Source of the DNA: Pseudomonadota bacterium
Lineage (GTDB): Bacteria > Pseudomonadota > Gammaproteobacteria > Steroidobacterales > Steroidobacteraceae
Direction of reading: 5' to 3'
Length of the DNA stretch: 59,761 nt
Assembly: GCA_023423065.1 (NCBI GenBank)
Contig: JAFAGC010000100.1
Span: 1 to 59,761 of the forward strand
The position numbers were made by a program, and so were the translations under genes. The notes under the pieces were generated by a model, which saw nothing but the letters and a program-made list of their open reading frames with translations, made no database searches and was not told where the DNA came from. This document shows positions 22,019 to 30,145 of the stretch, in pieces; within the stretch, counting starts at the first letter, position 1; every line of letters starts with the position of its first letter.

Positions 22019-22645
22019 TCAGGCGAGCCCGGCCTTCTTCAGCGCCTCGAGCGGCGGTCCGTCGAATCTTTCCAGTGGCACGTTGCCGGTATACCCGATG
22101 TCCTTCATGCCGATCGGCGTCGTATAGAACCCGCCGGCGGTGAGGTCGCGGAACTTCGCGAAGAATTTCGCGGCCGTCGTGAATTGCGGCGTGGCATTCG
22201 CGGGGGAGCAGATGTCGTCGGCGATGGCCGCGCGCTGCGCGTCGGTCACCGCGTGGAACGCCTTGCCGAATCGCTTGCGCGCTTCATCGTCGATCCACGC
22301 CAGGCCCGCGAGCACGATCTCGCGATCGCCGCGCTGCTGCGGATAGGGCGCGCTGATCCACTCGTCGATGAAATCGACCACGCCGACGGCCGACGCGGCC
22401 GGCGAAACGTCGTCGGCCGGGATGACGAGATCGCACAACGCGGCGGTGGTTAACCGCGCCTGCTCCGAAAGCGTGAGCGGCCAGGGTCCGCCCGGCTTCC
22501 ACTCTTTCATGAGATCGGGATCCGTGCCGTAGCCTGCCTGGCCCGGTGCGACGTCGCGCGCGAGCGGCTCGCCTGCCTGCAGCCGCAGGGACTGCGTCGC
22601 CGCGGCGACGGACAGCATCCACTTGATCGAGGTGCGCCGGTCCAT
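22019..22645 (-). CDS. Gluconate 2-dehydrogenase subunit 3-like protein
   Basis: A 208-residue exported protein. MDRRTSIKWMLSVAAATQSLR resembles a twin-arginine signal. The body has LTTAALCDLVIPADDVSPAA, VVDFIDEWISAPYPQQRGDRE and the C-terminal TAGGFYTTPIGMKDIGYTGN, the features of small subunits that pair with membrane-bound GMC dehydrogenases and help their export. It starts two bases after the stop of the GMC gene, so the two should be made together. Confidence 0.88.
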   Translation of the reverse strand: MDRRTSIKWMLSVAAATQSLRLQAGEPLARDVAPGQAGYGTDPDLMKEWKPGGPWPLTLSEQARLTTAALCDLVIPADDVSPAASAVGVVDFIDEWISAPYPQQRGDREIVLAGLAWIDDEARKRFGKAFHAVTDAQRAAIADDICSPANATPQFTTAAKFFAKFRDLTAGGFYTTPIGMKDIGYTGNVPLERFDGPPLEALKKAGLA

Positions 22646-22647
22646 GT

Positions 22648-24429
22648 TCAGACTTCCTTCCGCTTCATCAGCGCGAGCATGTGATCCGACGCGCGCCAGG
22701 CCAGCGCCATGATCGTCAGCGTCGGATTCTTGTCGGCGTTGGAGCACAGCGTCGCGCCGTCGGTGACGAACAGGTTCTTCATGTCCCAGGTCTGGCCGTA
22801 GCTGTTCGTGACGGAGTTCTTCGGATCGGTGCCCATGATGGCGCCGCCGACCTCGTGGATGATCACGCCGCCCTGCTTGATCGCCTTCTCGCCCGATTGC
22901 GGCTTGCGCGGCAGCCGGCCGCCCATCGCCTCGATGATCTCCGCGCCCGTCTTCTCCATGTGCGCGGCCTGCCCGATCTCGTGCGGCGACCATTTCCAGT
23001 GAAAGCGCAGCACGGGAATCCCGAAGCGGTCCTTCACGTTCGGATCGAGTTCGGCGTAGCAATCCTCGTTCGGGATCATCTCGCCTCGGCCCGAGAACCA
23101 GACGAACGAGCCGTAGTAGCGGCGTGCGTCTTCCTTGAACTTGCGGCCGTACGAGCCACCCGTGAGCCATTCGAGTCCGGCCGCCGTGCCCATTTCCGGC
23201 ATGCGCCGTCCGCCGCCGAATTCGAAGTGATAGCCGCGCGCGAAGCCCAGCTTCCCGGCGAGCTGTTCCTTGTACAGCCACCACGGCGAGTACAGGTGTC
23301 CGAAGTCGGCGCCGTCCTCGTTGTGCAGCGGCATGTTCTCGAGCAGCGGCACCTGGCCGCCGATGCCGGCGCCCACGGTGTCCATGATGTATTTGCCGAC
23401 CTTGCCGCTCGAGTTCGCGACGCCGGAGTTGAGCAGGATGCGCACCGACTCGAGCGCGCTCGCGGCCAGCACCACGATCCGCGCCTTCACGCGATGCTCG
23501 GCGCCCGTCTTCCGGTCGATGTAGATGACGCCCTCGGCCTGGCCGTCCTTGCGCTTCGTGACCGCGCGCACCATCGCGTCGGTGACGATGTCGAGGTTGC
23601 CGGTGTCGAGCGCGGGCGGTATGTGCACCGTCGTCGACTGGTAGTTAGCCCGGATCGAGCAGCCGCGGCCGCAGGGCGTCGCCCAGAAGCAGGCCGTGCG
23701 TTTCTCCATGTCGGCCGCGAGGATGGCCTGTGCCTTCGCATTGCCCGGATGCAGCAGCTTCGGCAGCCGCTTGTGATCGAGGCGCGTGGTCAGCACCGCG
23801 CGATGCATCGGAATCACGGGAACACCCAGGCGCCCGGCGCGCTGCTGGATCAGCAGGTCGCTGACGCGCGGCTTGGGCGGCGGCAGCAGCACGCCCTTCG
23901 ACGAGCGCGGCGTGTTCTCCAGGTCCTCGTCGCCGCCGTAAACGCCGATGAGCATTTCGACCTTGTCGTAATAGGGCGCGAGATCGGGATAGTCGAGCGG
24001 CCAGTCGAAGCCGAGCCCGTCGCGCGTGCGCGGCTTGAAGTCGTAAGCCCCGTTGCGCAGGGAGATGCGGCCCCAGTGATTGGTGCGGCCGCCGAGCATG
24101 CGCGCGCGCCACCACTGGAACTGGCGCGACGGGTCGTCCGAGGCGCTCGTATAGGGCTCGCCCGGAACCTGCCAGCCGCCGTCGATGGTGGCGTCCCAGA
24201 ACCCGAAGGGTTTCTCCGGGGTGCCCGCGCCGCGTAGCGGCGCGTCCGCGCTGGTCTGCATCATCGGGGTCTCGACCGCGGGCTCGTATCGCCGACCCGC
24301 CTCGAGCATGAGGACCCTGGCGCCTTCCATGGTCAGGGTGTAGGCCGTCTGGCCGCCCGCCGCCCCGGAGCCCACCACGATTACGTCGTATGCGTTCTTG
24401 TCGGCGTCGCCGGCGGAAATGAATGGCAT
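22648..24429 (-). CDS. GMC family FAD-dependent oxidoreductase
   Basis: A 593-residue flavoprotein with the FAD site VIVVGSGAAGG near residue 20, the GMC signature region LGGRTNHWGRISLR, ATPCGRGCSIRANY, a central VLAASALESVRILLNS block and the C-terminal KNLFVTDGATLCSNADKNPT with LTIMALAWRASDHM. This is the large subunit type of gluconate, sorbitol or related sugar dehydrogenases; the substrate cannot be told. No cytochrome c subunit is adjacent. It is divergent from the ABC-SCO-cupredoxin operon. Confidence 0.92.
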   Translation of the reverse strand: MPFISAGDADKNAYDVIVVGSGAAGGQTAYTLTMEGARVLMLEAGRRYEPAVETPMMQTSADAPLRGAGTPEKPFGFWDATIDGGWQVPGEPYTSASDDPSRQFQWWRARMLGGRTNHWGRISLRNGAYDFKPRTRDGLGFDWPLDYPDLAPYYDKVEMLIGVYGGDEDLENTPRSSKGVLLPPPKPRVSDLLIQQRAGRLGVPVIPMHRAVLTTRLDHKRLPKLLHPGNAKAQAILAADMEKRTACFWATPCGRGCSIRANYQSTTVHIPPALDTGNLDIVTDAMVRAVTKRKDGQAEGVIYIDRKTGAEHRVKARIVVLAASALESVRILLNSGVANSSGKVGKYIMDTVGAGIGGQVPLLENMPLHNEDGADFGHLYSPWWLYKEQLAGKLGFARGYHFEFGGGRRMPEMGTAAGLEWLTGGSYGRKFKEDARRYYGSFVWFSGRGEMIPNEDCYAELDPNVKDRFGIPVLRFHWKWSPHEIGQAAHMEKTGAEIIEAMGGRLPRKPQSGEKAIKQGGVIIHEVGGAIMGTDPKNSVTNSYGQTWDMKNLFVTDGATLCSNADKNPTLTIMALAWRASDHMLALMKRKEV

Positions 24430-24543
24430 GGTGGGGCCGATTCTAGGTGCGGTGCTTCACCGTGTCATAGACGAAAGCTATGCAGGGGTCCGCTAGTCTC
24501 CGGGCATCTTCTATAGACCGGCCAAGCCGGCGAACCCACATCC

Positions 24544-25569
24544 GTGAGCGTCACCCTCAATCGCCGTCACCTCATCCAGGGCGCCATGGCCGCGGCGTTG
24601 CCGCTGTCGTTGAGCGGCTGCTCGGGTGGCGCGGATGGCGGCGCCCTCGAGGTGGGTGGACTGCCGGTGACCTGCAACCTCACCCTGCCCGTGGCCTGCG
24701 TCGGGAAGAATCGTGCGATCGAGCAGGGCCAGTCGGCGAACGCGTTCCGCTACTCGTACAGCAAATACAGCGGCTGGCCGGAGATCAAGGAATCGCTGAT
24801 GGCGGGTCGTATCCAGGCGGGCTACATGCTCGCGCCGCTGGTCATGGACCTCGCCGACAAGAACATCCCGGTAAAGATCGTGTCGCTGGGCCACCGCTCG
24901 GGCGCGGTGATCATGGTCAAGACTGATTCGCCGTACCAGAAATTCTCGGATCTCAAGGGCAAGCGCGTCGCGATCCCGAGCCGCTTCGCGGTGGACTTCC
25001 TGTTCCTGCGCAAGATGCTCGAGCGCGAGAACCTGAAGGCGAGCGAATTCGAAATCGTGGAGATGCCGCCGCCCGACATGCCCGCCGCGTTGTATGCGGA
25101 CGCGGTCGACGCCTACTGCACGGGTGAACCGTTCGGCGCGGCCGCGCAGAGCGCAGGTTATGCCCGCGTACTGCGCATGACTCGCGACGAGTGGCGCAAC
25201 TACATCTGCTGCTGTCTCACCGTGCGCGAGGAGCTCATCCAGTCGCAGCCCGAAATGGTCCAGGACCTCGTGAACCAGATCCAGGGATCGGGCAACTGGC
25301 TCGACGAGTCCAAGGCGAACCGCGACAAGGCGGTGACGATCGCTTCCGGTCGCAGCTTCTTCAACCAGGATCCGAAGATCCTGCAGTTCGTGATGGAAAA
25401 CCCGACCGACCGCGTGACCTACGGCGACCTGCGCATGATCCGCGAGGAATTCGACGATCTCATGCAGCTGTCGATCCAGGCGGGAACGATCAAGCACCCG
25501 ATTCCGTACGAGAAGTACATCGACGACAGCTTCGTGAAGAAGGCGCAGGCGGCGCCCATGCCCATATGA
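24544..25569 (+). CDS. ABC substrate-binding lipoprotein, NrtA/CmpA-like, with CCC motif
   Basis: A 341-residue periplasmic lipoprotein with RRHLIQGAMAAALPLSLSGC as signal (Cys26 acylated; the twin Arg may mean Tat export). The fold markers KSYQKF-like DSPYQKFSDLKGKRVAIP and DAYCTGEPFGAAAQ match nitrate/bicarbonate/taurine-type binding proteins. Unusual for a periplasmic protein are the many Cys, including three in a row (222-224) plus Cys44, 52 and 192. Start is GTG; TATAGA about 24513-24518 and a CCGGC/GCCGG hairpin precede it. The stop overlaps the SCO gene (ATGA). Confidence 0.85.
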   Translation: MSVTLNRRHLIQGAMAAALPLSLSGCSGGADGGALEVGGLPVTCNLTLPVACVGKNRAIEQGQSANAFRYSYSKYSGWPEIKESLMAGRIQAGYMLAPLVMDLADKNIPVKIVSLGHRSGAVIMVKTDSPYQKFSDLKGKRVAIPSRFAVDFLFLRKMLERENLKASEFEIVEMPPPDMPAALYADAVDAYCTGEPFGAAAQSAGYARVLRMTRDEWRNYICCCLTVREELIQSQPEMVQDLVNQIQGSGNWLDESKANRDKAVTIASGRSFFNQDPKILQFVMENPTDRVTYGDLRMIREEFDDLMQLSIQAGTIKHPIPYEKYIDDSFVKKAQAAPMPI

Positions 25570-26177
25570 AGCCCATGCATGCGAAGAAGGCACTGCTGCC
25601 GCTGGTGATGATGCTGGCGGTCTCGTTGTCGTTCGCCGAGCCGGCCGCCAGGCCCGCGGCCCAGCCCGAACTCAAGGCAGGCGTGCTGAGCCCGGTCATG
25701 AAAGCGCCGGAGCTGAAACTCCAGGGCACCGACGGTCGTCCGCTCGAACTGGCTAACTACCGCGGCAAGGTGGTGATGCTGGCCTTCGGGTTCAGTTCCT
25801 GCGGCGAGGTCTGCCCGATCACGCTGGCGACGCTCGCGGGTGCGCGCCGCAAGCTCGGCGCCGAAGCCGCGGACGTGCAGGTGGTGTACGTGACGGTGGA
25901 TCCGGATCGCGACACAGCGGAGCGCATGAAGAAATATCTCGGCGCGTTCGATCCGACCTTCGTCGGCGGCGTGGGCACGCGGGCGCAGATCGATGCCGCC
26001 CAGCAACGCTATGGCGTCTCCTCGAAGAAGATCACGTTCGACAACGGCGGTTACACGTTCGGTCATTCGTCGTCCATCTACCTGATCGATCGCGAGGGCG
26101 GACTGCGCGCGGTGATGCCCTACGGCCGCGACGCCGACGATTTCGTGCATGACCTCCGCATCCTGCTGCGTTCATGA
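25566..26177 (+). CDS. SCO1/SenC family copper protein
   Basis: A 203-residue exported thioredoxin-fold protein with a signal sequence (ALLPLVMMLAVSLSFAEP). The copper motif is complete: Cys79 and Cys83 in SSCGEVCP and His167 in TFGHSSSIYLID. SCO proteins deliver or reduce copper at CuA sites and act in redox maintenance. Here it is not in the cox operon but overlaps the genes on both sides (ATGA each), locked into an ABC transporter operon. Its client is therefore probably not only the oxidase. Confidence 0.93.
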   Translation: MKPMHAKKALLPLVMMLAVSLSFAEPAARPAAQPELKAGVLSPVMKAPELKLQGTDGRPLELANYRGKVVMLAFGFSSCGEVCPITLATLAGARRKLGAEAADVQVVYVTVDPDRDTAERMKKYLGAFDPTFVGGVGTRAQIDAAQQRYGVSSKKITFDNGGYTFGHSSSIYLIDREGGLRAVMPYGRDADDFVHDLRILLRS

Positions 26178-26593
26178 ACAGGCGGAAGTGGTGGTTCGCC
26201 GCGGCGCTCGCGCCGGTGCTCGCGGTCGTCGCGTGGGCCGGATTCGCGCCCATCGAGAGCGACTCGCGCGAGGAGCTGTTCGAGATCCCGCGCGGCACCT
26301 ACGCGCGACGCGCGGCCGGCGACCTGGTGGACATCCTGCCGTCGACCATCGTGCTGACGCTGGGCGTGAACGACGTGCTGCTGCTGCGCAACCTCGACGA
26401 GGTGCCGCAGCAGTTCGGACCGACGATCCTCATGCCGGGGCAAAGTTTCCGGCTGCCGTTCGAGGTGGCTTCGGAAAACTACTTCGACTGCACGGCTCAC
26501 TCGAGCGGGCAGATGGTGGTGATCGTCGAGGAGCGGCCGTCGTGGCCGTGGCAGAAAATACGCTGGCGCCTGCGGCACTGGCGCAATAGCTAG
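26174..26593 (+). CDS. Cupredoxin-like protein
   Basis: A 139-residue protein with an N-terminal membrane span (WWFAAALAPVLAVVAWAGF) and one small beta domain. FDCTAHSSGQM supplies Cys106, His109 and Met114 in the C-x2-H-x4-M spacing of plastocyanin-type copper sites. The usual first His, expected near LRNLDEVPQQFGP, is absent, so the site would lack one ligand or take it from elsewhere. It overlaps the SCO gene and precedes the permease by 18 bases. Confidence 0.75.
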   Translation: MNRRKWWFAAALAPVLAVVAWAGFAPIESDSREELFEIPRGTYARRAAGDLVDILPSTIVLTLGVNDVLLLRNLDEVPQQFGPTILMPGQSFRLPFEVASENYFDCTAHSSGQMVVIVEERPSWPWQKIRWRLRHWRNS

Positions 26594-26611
26594 GACTGGA
26601 GAACGAATACG

Positions 26612-27370
26612 ATGAAGGGTCTCAGGCATGCATTGCCGTCCATCGTCGTCGCGGCGGTGCTCGTCGCGGTGTGGTGGATCACGGTGATCGTCACGAAGAG
26701 CGTGATTTTTCCGACGCCACAGAGAGTGGTCGAAGGCACGCTGGAGCTGGCGCGCGACGGCAGTCTCTGGGAGCACATCGGTTCGTCGCTCATGCGCGTG
26801 GGCGCCGGGTTCGGGCTCGCGGTGCTGCTCGCCATTCCGCTGGGGCTGTGGATGGGCCGCGTGCACGGCGCGTTCGTCACGATGAACCCGATCTTCCAGA
26901 TCCTGCGGCCGATTTCGCCGATCGCCTGGATCCCGATCGCGATCCTCTGGTTCGGCGTGGGCAATGCTTCCGCCATCTACCTGATCTTCATCGCCTCGGT
27001 GTTCCCGATGATCGTGCAGACCACCGTGGGCGTGCACACCATCGAGAAACGCTTCCTGCGCGCGGCGGACAACTTCGACGTACCGCGCGGCAAATTCTTC
27101 TTCCAGGTGATCCTGCCGGCGTCGTTGCCGCAGATCATCACGGGCATGCGCATCGGCCTCGGCGTGGCGTGGCTCGTGGTCGTGGCCGCGGAGATGATCG
27201 CGCTGCGCTCCGGCCTCGGCTACATGATCATGGATGCGCGCAACGCCGGTAACCGCTACGACCTCGTGATCGCCGGCATGATCATCATCGGCCTCATCGG
27301 CCTCGCTCTGGACGGCATCACTCGCCTGCTCGAAGGCATGAAGATCGTGAGGTGGCGTTATGCCCACTAA
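26612..27370 (+). CDS. ABC transporter permease, SsuC/NrtB-like
   Basis: A 252-residue inner-membrane permease with six hydrophobic segments. The cytoplasmic EAA loop is LRAADNFDVPRGKFFFQVIL followed by PASLPQIITGMRIGLGVAW, the signature of the nitrate/sulfonate/taurine import family. The preceding LRPISPIAWIPIAILWFG is also typical. It should pair with the ATPase that overlaps its end by 11 bases and with the upstream binding protein. Confidence 0.93.
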   Translation: MKGLRHALPSIVVAAVLVAVWWITVIVTKSVIFPTPQRVVEGTLELARDGSLWEHIGSSLMRVGAGFGLAVLLAIPLGLWMGRVHGAFVTMNPIFQILRPISPIAWIPIAILWFGVGNASAIYLIFIASVFPMIVQTTVGVHTIEKRFLRAADNFDVPRGKFFFQVILPASLPQIITGMRIGLGVAWLVVVAAEMIALRSGLGYMIMDARNAGNRYDLVIAGMIIIGLIGLALDGITRLLEGMKIVRWRYAH

Positions 27371-28157
27371 GAACGCAACTCCCAAGATCTCGCTGCAGGG
27401 CGTGCGCAAATCGTTCGAGAAGGACGGCCGCACCCTGGAAGTGATCTCCGACCTCACCTTCGACGTGCGCGACAGCGAGTTCGTCGCCATCGTCGGACCC
27501 TCGGGCTGCGGCAAGACCACGCTTATGAACATCATCAGCGGGTTTCTCCAGCCGGACACCGGCGCCGTGCTCATCGACGGCAAGCCGCGCACCGAGCCCA
27601 ACAAGAATGGCGTCCTGATCACGCAGCAAGGCTCGGTGTTTCCGTGGCTCACGGTGCGGCAGAACGTGTTGTTCGGTCTGCCCGACGAGCTGCCGGAACG
27701 CGAGCAGCTCGCGCGCGAGTATGCCGACCTGGTCGGCCTCAAGGGCTTCGAGAACAATTATCCGCACGAACTTTCGGGCGGCATGCTGAAGCGCTGCGAG
27801 ATCGCCCGCGCGCTCGTCGTGAAGCCCGAGATCCTCTACATGGACGAGCCGTTCTCGGCGCTCGACGCACTCATGAGCCTGCGCATGCAGAACGAGCTGC
27901 TGCGCATCCTGGCGAAGGAACGGCACACGGTGCTGCTGATCACGCACGACGTCGAGGAGGCCATCCACCTGGCCGACCGGATCCTCGTCCTGAGCCCGCG
28001 ACCCACGCGAATCCAGGCTTCGTTCGACGTCAACATTCCGCATCCGCGGCGCGTCTCGAGTCCGGAAGCCCAGGCGCTGCGCGTGAAGATCCTCAAGGAA
28101 CTCGGGGTCGAGGAAACGCCCGAGCCTCAAGATCTGCTCGAGGACGTGGTAGCGTAG
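27360..28157 (+). CDS. ABC transporter ATP-binding protein, SsuB/NrtD-like
   Basis: A 265-residue ATPase with Walker A GPSGCGKTT, Q-loop region LITQQGSVFPW, signature LSGGMLKRCEIARAL, Walker B ILYMDEPFSALDA and the switch His in LLITHDVEEA. All motifs are intact. The family energises import of nitrate, sulfonates, taurine and similar small anions or organic compounds. It ends the operon binding protein-SCO-cupredoxin-permease-ATPase. Confidence 0.94.
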   Translation: MPTKNATPKISLQGVRKSFEKDGRTLEVISDLTFDVRDSEFVAIVGPSGCGKTTLMNIISGFLQPDTGAVLIDGKPRTEPNKNGVLITQQGSVFPWLTVRQNVLFGLPDELPEREQLAREYADLVGLKGFENNYPHELSGGMLKRCEIARALVVKPEILYMDEPFSALDALMSLRMQNELLRILAKERHTVLLITHDVEEAIHLADRILVLSPRPTRIQASFDVNIPHPRRVSSPEAQALRVKILKELGVEETPEPQDLLEDVVA

Positions 28158-28168
28158 GAGCCGAAGCG

Positions 28169-28246
28169 ATGAACGCCCGTGCGTTCAGCGGAGGTATCGG
28201 TTCCATGCGAGTCGATGGGGTCTCGAGCGAAGCGGTGAAGTCCTGA
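28169..28246 (+). CDS. Possible 25-aa small protein
   Basis: ATG 28169 has AGGAG seven bases upstream and opens 25 codons, beginning MNARAFSGGIGSMRVDG and ending at TGA 28244, two bases before the start of the sugar dehydrogenase. The first codons form a GAACGC/GCGTTC hairpin. It may be a small protein, a coupling ORF for the next gene, or chance. Confidence 0.3.
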   Translation: MNARAFSGGIGSMRVDGVSSEAVKS

Positions 28247-28248
28247 AC

Positions 28249-29178
28249 ATGCCCCTGCGACTGGCCCTCGTCGGCATAGGCAAGATCGCGCGCGACCAGC
28301 ACATTCCCGCATTGCGCGCCGATGCGAGATTCCAGCTCGTCGCCTGCGCGAGCCGCAATGCGAACGTCGATGGCGTCGCGAACTATCCCAACCTCGCGGC
28401 GATGCTCGCGGGCGTGCCGGATCTCGACTGCATTTCCATCTGCACGCCGCCACAGGCGCACTTCGATGCGGCCTTGCTCGCATTGCGCGCGGGCAAACAC
28501 GTCATGCTCGAGAAGCCGCCGACCGCGACCACGCGCGAGATCGCGCTATTGGCCGACGAAGCCGCACGCCGCGGCCGCACGCTCTTCCAGACGTGGCACT
28601 CGCGTTTCGCGGCGAGCGTCGATGCCGCGCGCGAATGGGTGCGCACGCGCAAGCTCACCGGCGGAAAGATCACCTGGAAGGAAGACGTTCACCACTGGCA
28701 TCCGGGCCAGCGCTGGATCTGGGAGCCGGGCGGGTTCGGTGTGTTCGATCCCGGCATCAATGCCTTGTCGCTGCTCACCGAAGTGCTGGCCGACGAGGTG
28801 AGCGTAGAAAAGGCATTGCTCGAATTCCCCGAGAACCAGCAGGCGCCGATCGCCGCCAAGCTGGCGCTGCGGACCACGTCAGGCGTGGCGATTGCGGCGG
28901 AATTCGACTTCCGCCAGAAGGGTGAGCAGAGCTGGGACATCGAACTCGAGACGACCGATGGCCGGCTCAAGTTATCCCGCGGCGGCGCCGGCCTCGAGAT
29001 CGACGGCAAGATGATCGGCACCGACGAAAGCCTGGCGGGCGAATATCCGCGGCTGTACGCGCGCTTCGCGGCGCTGTGCGCCGCCGGCAAGTCCGAGGTG
29101 GACTGGCGGCCGTTCCAGCTCGTCGCGGATGCATTCCTCGTCGGTGAACGACGCATCGTCGCGCCCCACCAGATCTGA
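28249..29178 (+). CDS. Gfo/Idh/MocA oxidoreductase, probable D-galactose 1-dehydrogenase
   Basis: A 309-residue NAD(P)-dependent sugar dehydrogenase. The Rossmann start is LALVGIGKIARDQHIPAL, followed by SICTPPQAHFDAALLAL and the catalytic motif MLEKPP. The C-terminal domain has EDVHHWHPGQRWIWEPGGFGVFDPGIN, a block characteristic of galactose/arabinose 1-dehydrogenases. The next two genes encode KDGal kinase and KDPGal aldolase, which supports galactose oxidation by the De Ley-Doudoroff route. The galactonate dehydratase is not in this window. Confidence 0.85.
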   Translation: MPLRLALVGIGKIARDQHIPALRADARFQLVACASRNANVDGVANYPNLAAMLAGVPDLDCISICTPPQAHFDAALLALRAGKHVMLEKPPTATTREIALLADEAARRGRTLFQTWHSRFAASVDAAREWVRTRKLTGGKITWKEDVHHWHPGQRWIWEPGGFGVFDPGINALSLLTEVLADEVSVEKALLEFPENQQAPIAAKLALRTTSGVAIAAEFDFRQKGEQSWDIELETTDGRLKLSRGGAGLEIDGKMIGTDESLAGEYPRLYARFAALCAAGKSEVDWRPFQLVADAFLVGERRIVAPHQI

Positions 29179-29194
29179 ACGTAACATCCGGGCC

Positions 29195-30145
29195 ATGACC
29201 CGCATCGACGGCCTGTCGGGCAAGGCGGCATTCATCGCCGGCGACTGGGGCACGAGCAACCTGCGGCTGGCGCTCTGCGACGAGAACGGACGGGCGCTCG
29301 AGACTCGCACGGGAGCCGGTGCCGCCCGTTCGCGTGGCAGATTCGCGCAGGTATTCGACGAGCTGGCCGCCGACTGGCTGGGCGCGCATGGAGAGCTGCC
29401 AGCGGTGATGTGCGGCATGGTGGGGTCGGCCTTCGGCTGGCGCGAGGCTCCCTATCTACCCTGTCCCGAGGAGCTCGATGCGCTGGCGGGTTCGACCGTC
29501 GCGGCGCGCGACGGTGTGCGCATCGTTTCCGGCATGCGGTGCACGAACCCGCTCGGAGCGCCCGATGTGATGCGCGGCGAGGAAACCCAGCTGCTGGGCG
29601 CCCGGCGGCTGCAGCCCGCGCTCGCTGAAGGTCGTCAGCTCGTCTGCCTGCCCGGCACCCACACGAAATGGGTTTCGCTGCACAAGGGTGTGGTCCAGGA
29701 ATTCCTCACGGTCCCGACCGGCGAAATGTTCGCGCTGCTGTGCGATCAAAGCGTGATCGTGCGCGACTCGGAGACCGCGCCGGAACATCATCCCGCCGAG
29801 TTCGATCGCGGCCTCGCCGAGGCGGCGCGCCATCCCGAGGTGCCGCTGCTGCACCGGCTGTTCCAGGCACGCAGCCTCAGGCTCGACAAGCAACTCTCGG
29901 CGGAGGGCGCGCCTTCGTGGATGTCGGGGTTGCTGGTCGGCACCGACGTGGCCGGAGCATTGCCGTTGTTCGCCGACGTGGGTCCGGACGGTCCCGTACA
30001 CCTCGTCGGTGCGAACGAGCTGATGGATCGCTACGCGACGGCGCTCGCGCGACACGGACGCGAGGTGGTGCGCATCGACGGCGACGCGGCATCGCTCGCC
30101 GGACTCGCGCAAATATTCCAGGACCTCGAGATTCCCGCGCCATGA
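29195..30145 (+). CDS. dgoK: 2-dehydro-3-deoxygalactonokinase
   Basis: It phosphorylates 2-keto-3-deoxygalactonate. The 316-residue protein has the N-terminal phosphate site FIAGDWGTSNLRLALCD, VMCGMVGSAFGWREAPYLPCP, CLPGTHTKWVSL and a C-terminal LVGANELMDRYATAL, all features of DgoK. I chose ATG 29195 over the upstream in-frame ATG because it lies just before the conserved region. It overlaps the aldolase start (ATGA). Confidence 0.93.
   Translation: MTRIDGLSGKAAFIAGDWGTSNLRLALCDENGRALETRTGAGAARSRGRFAQVFDELAADWLGAHGELPAVMCGMVGSAFGWREAPYLPCPEELDALAGSTVAARDGVRIVSGMRCTNPLGAPDVMRGEETQLLGARRLQPALAEGRQLVCLPGTHTKWVSLHKGVVQEFLTVPTGEMFALLCDQSVIVRDSETAPEHHPAEFDRGLAEAARHPEVPLLHRLFQARSLRLDKQLSAEGAPSWMSGLLVGTDVAGALPLFADVGPDGPVHLVGANELMDRYATALARHGREVVRIDGDAASLAGLAQIFQDLEIPAP

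Noticed and set aside
22681..24237. 518-codon plus-strand frame opposite the GMC oxidoreductase
   Set aside because: Low-complexity Arg/Ala/Val composition and the GMC gene on the other strand is clearly real.
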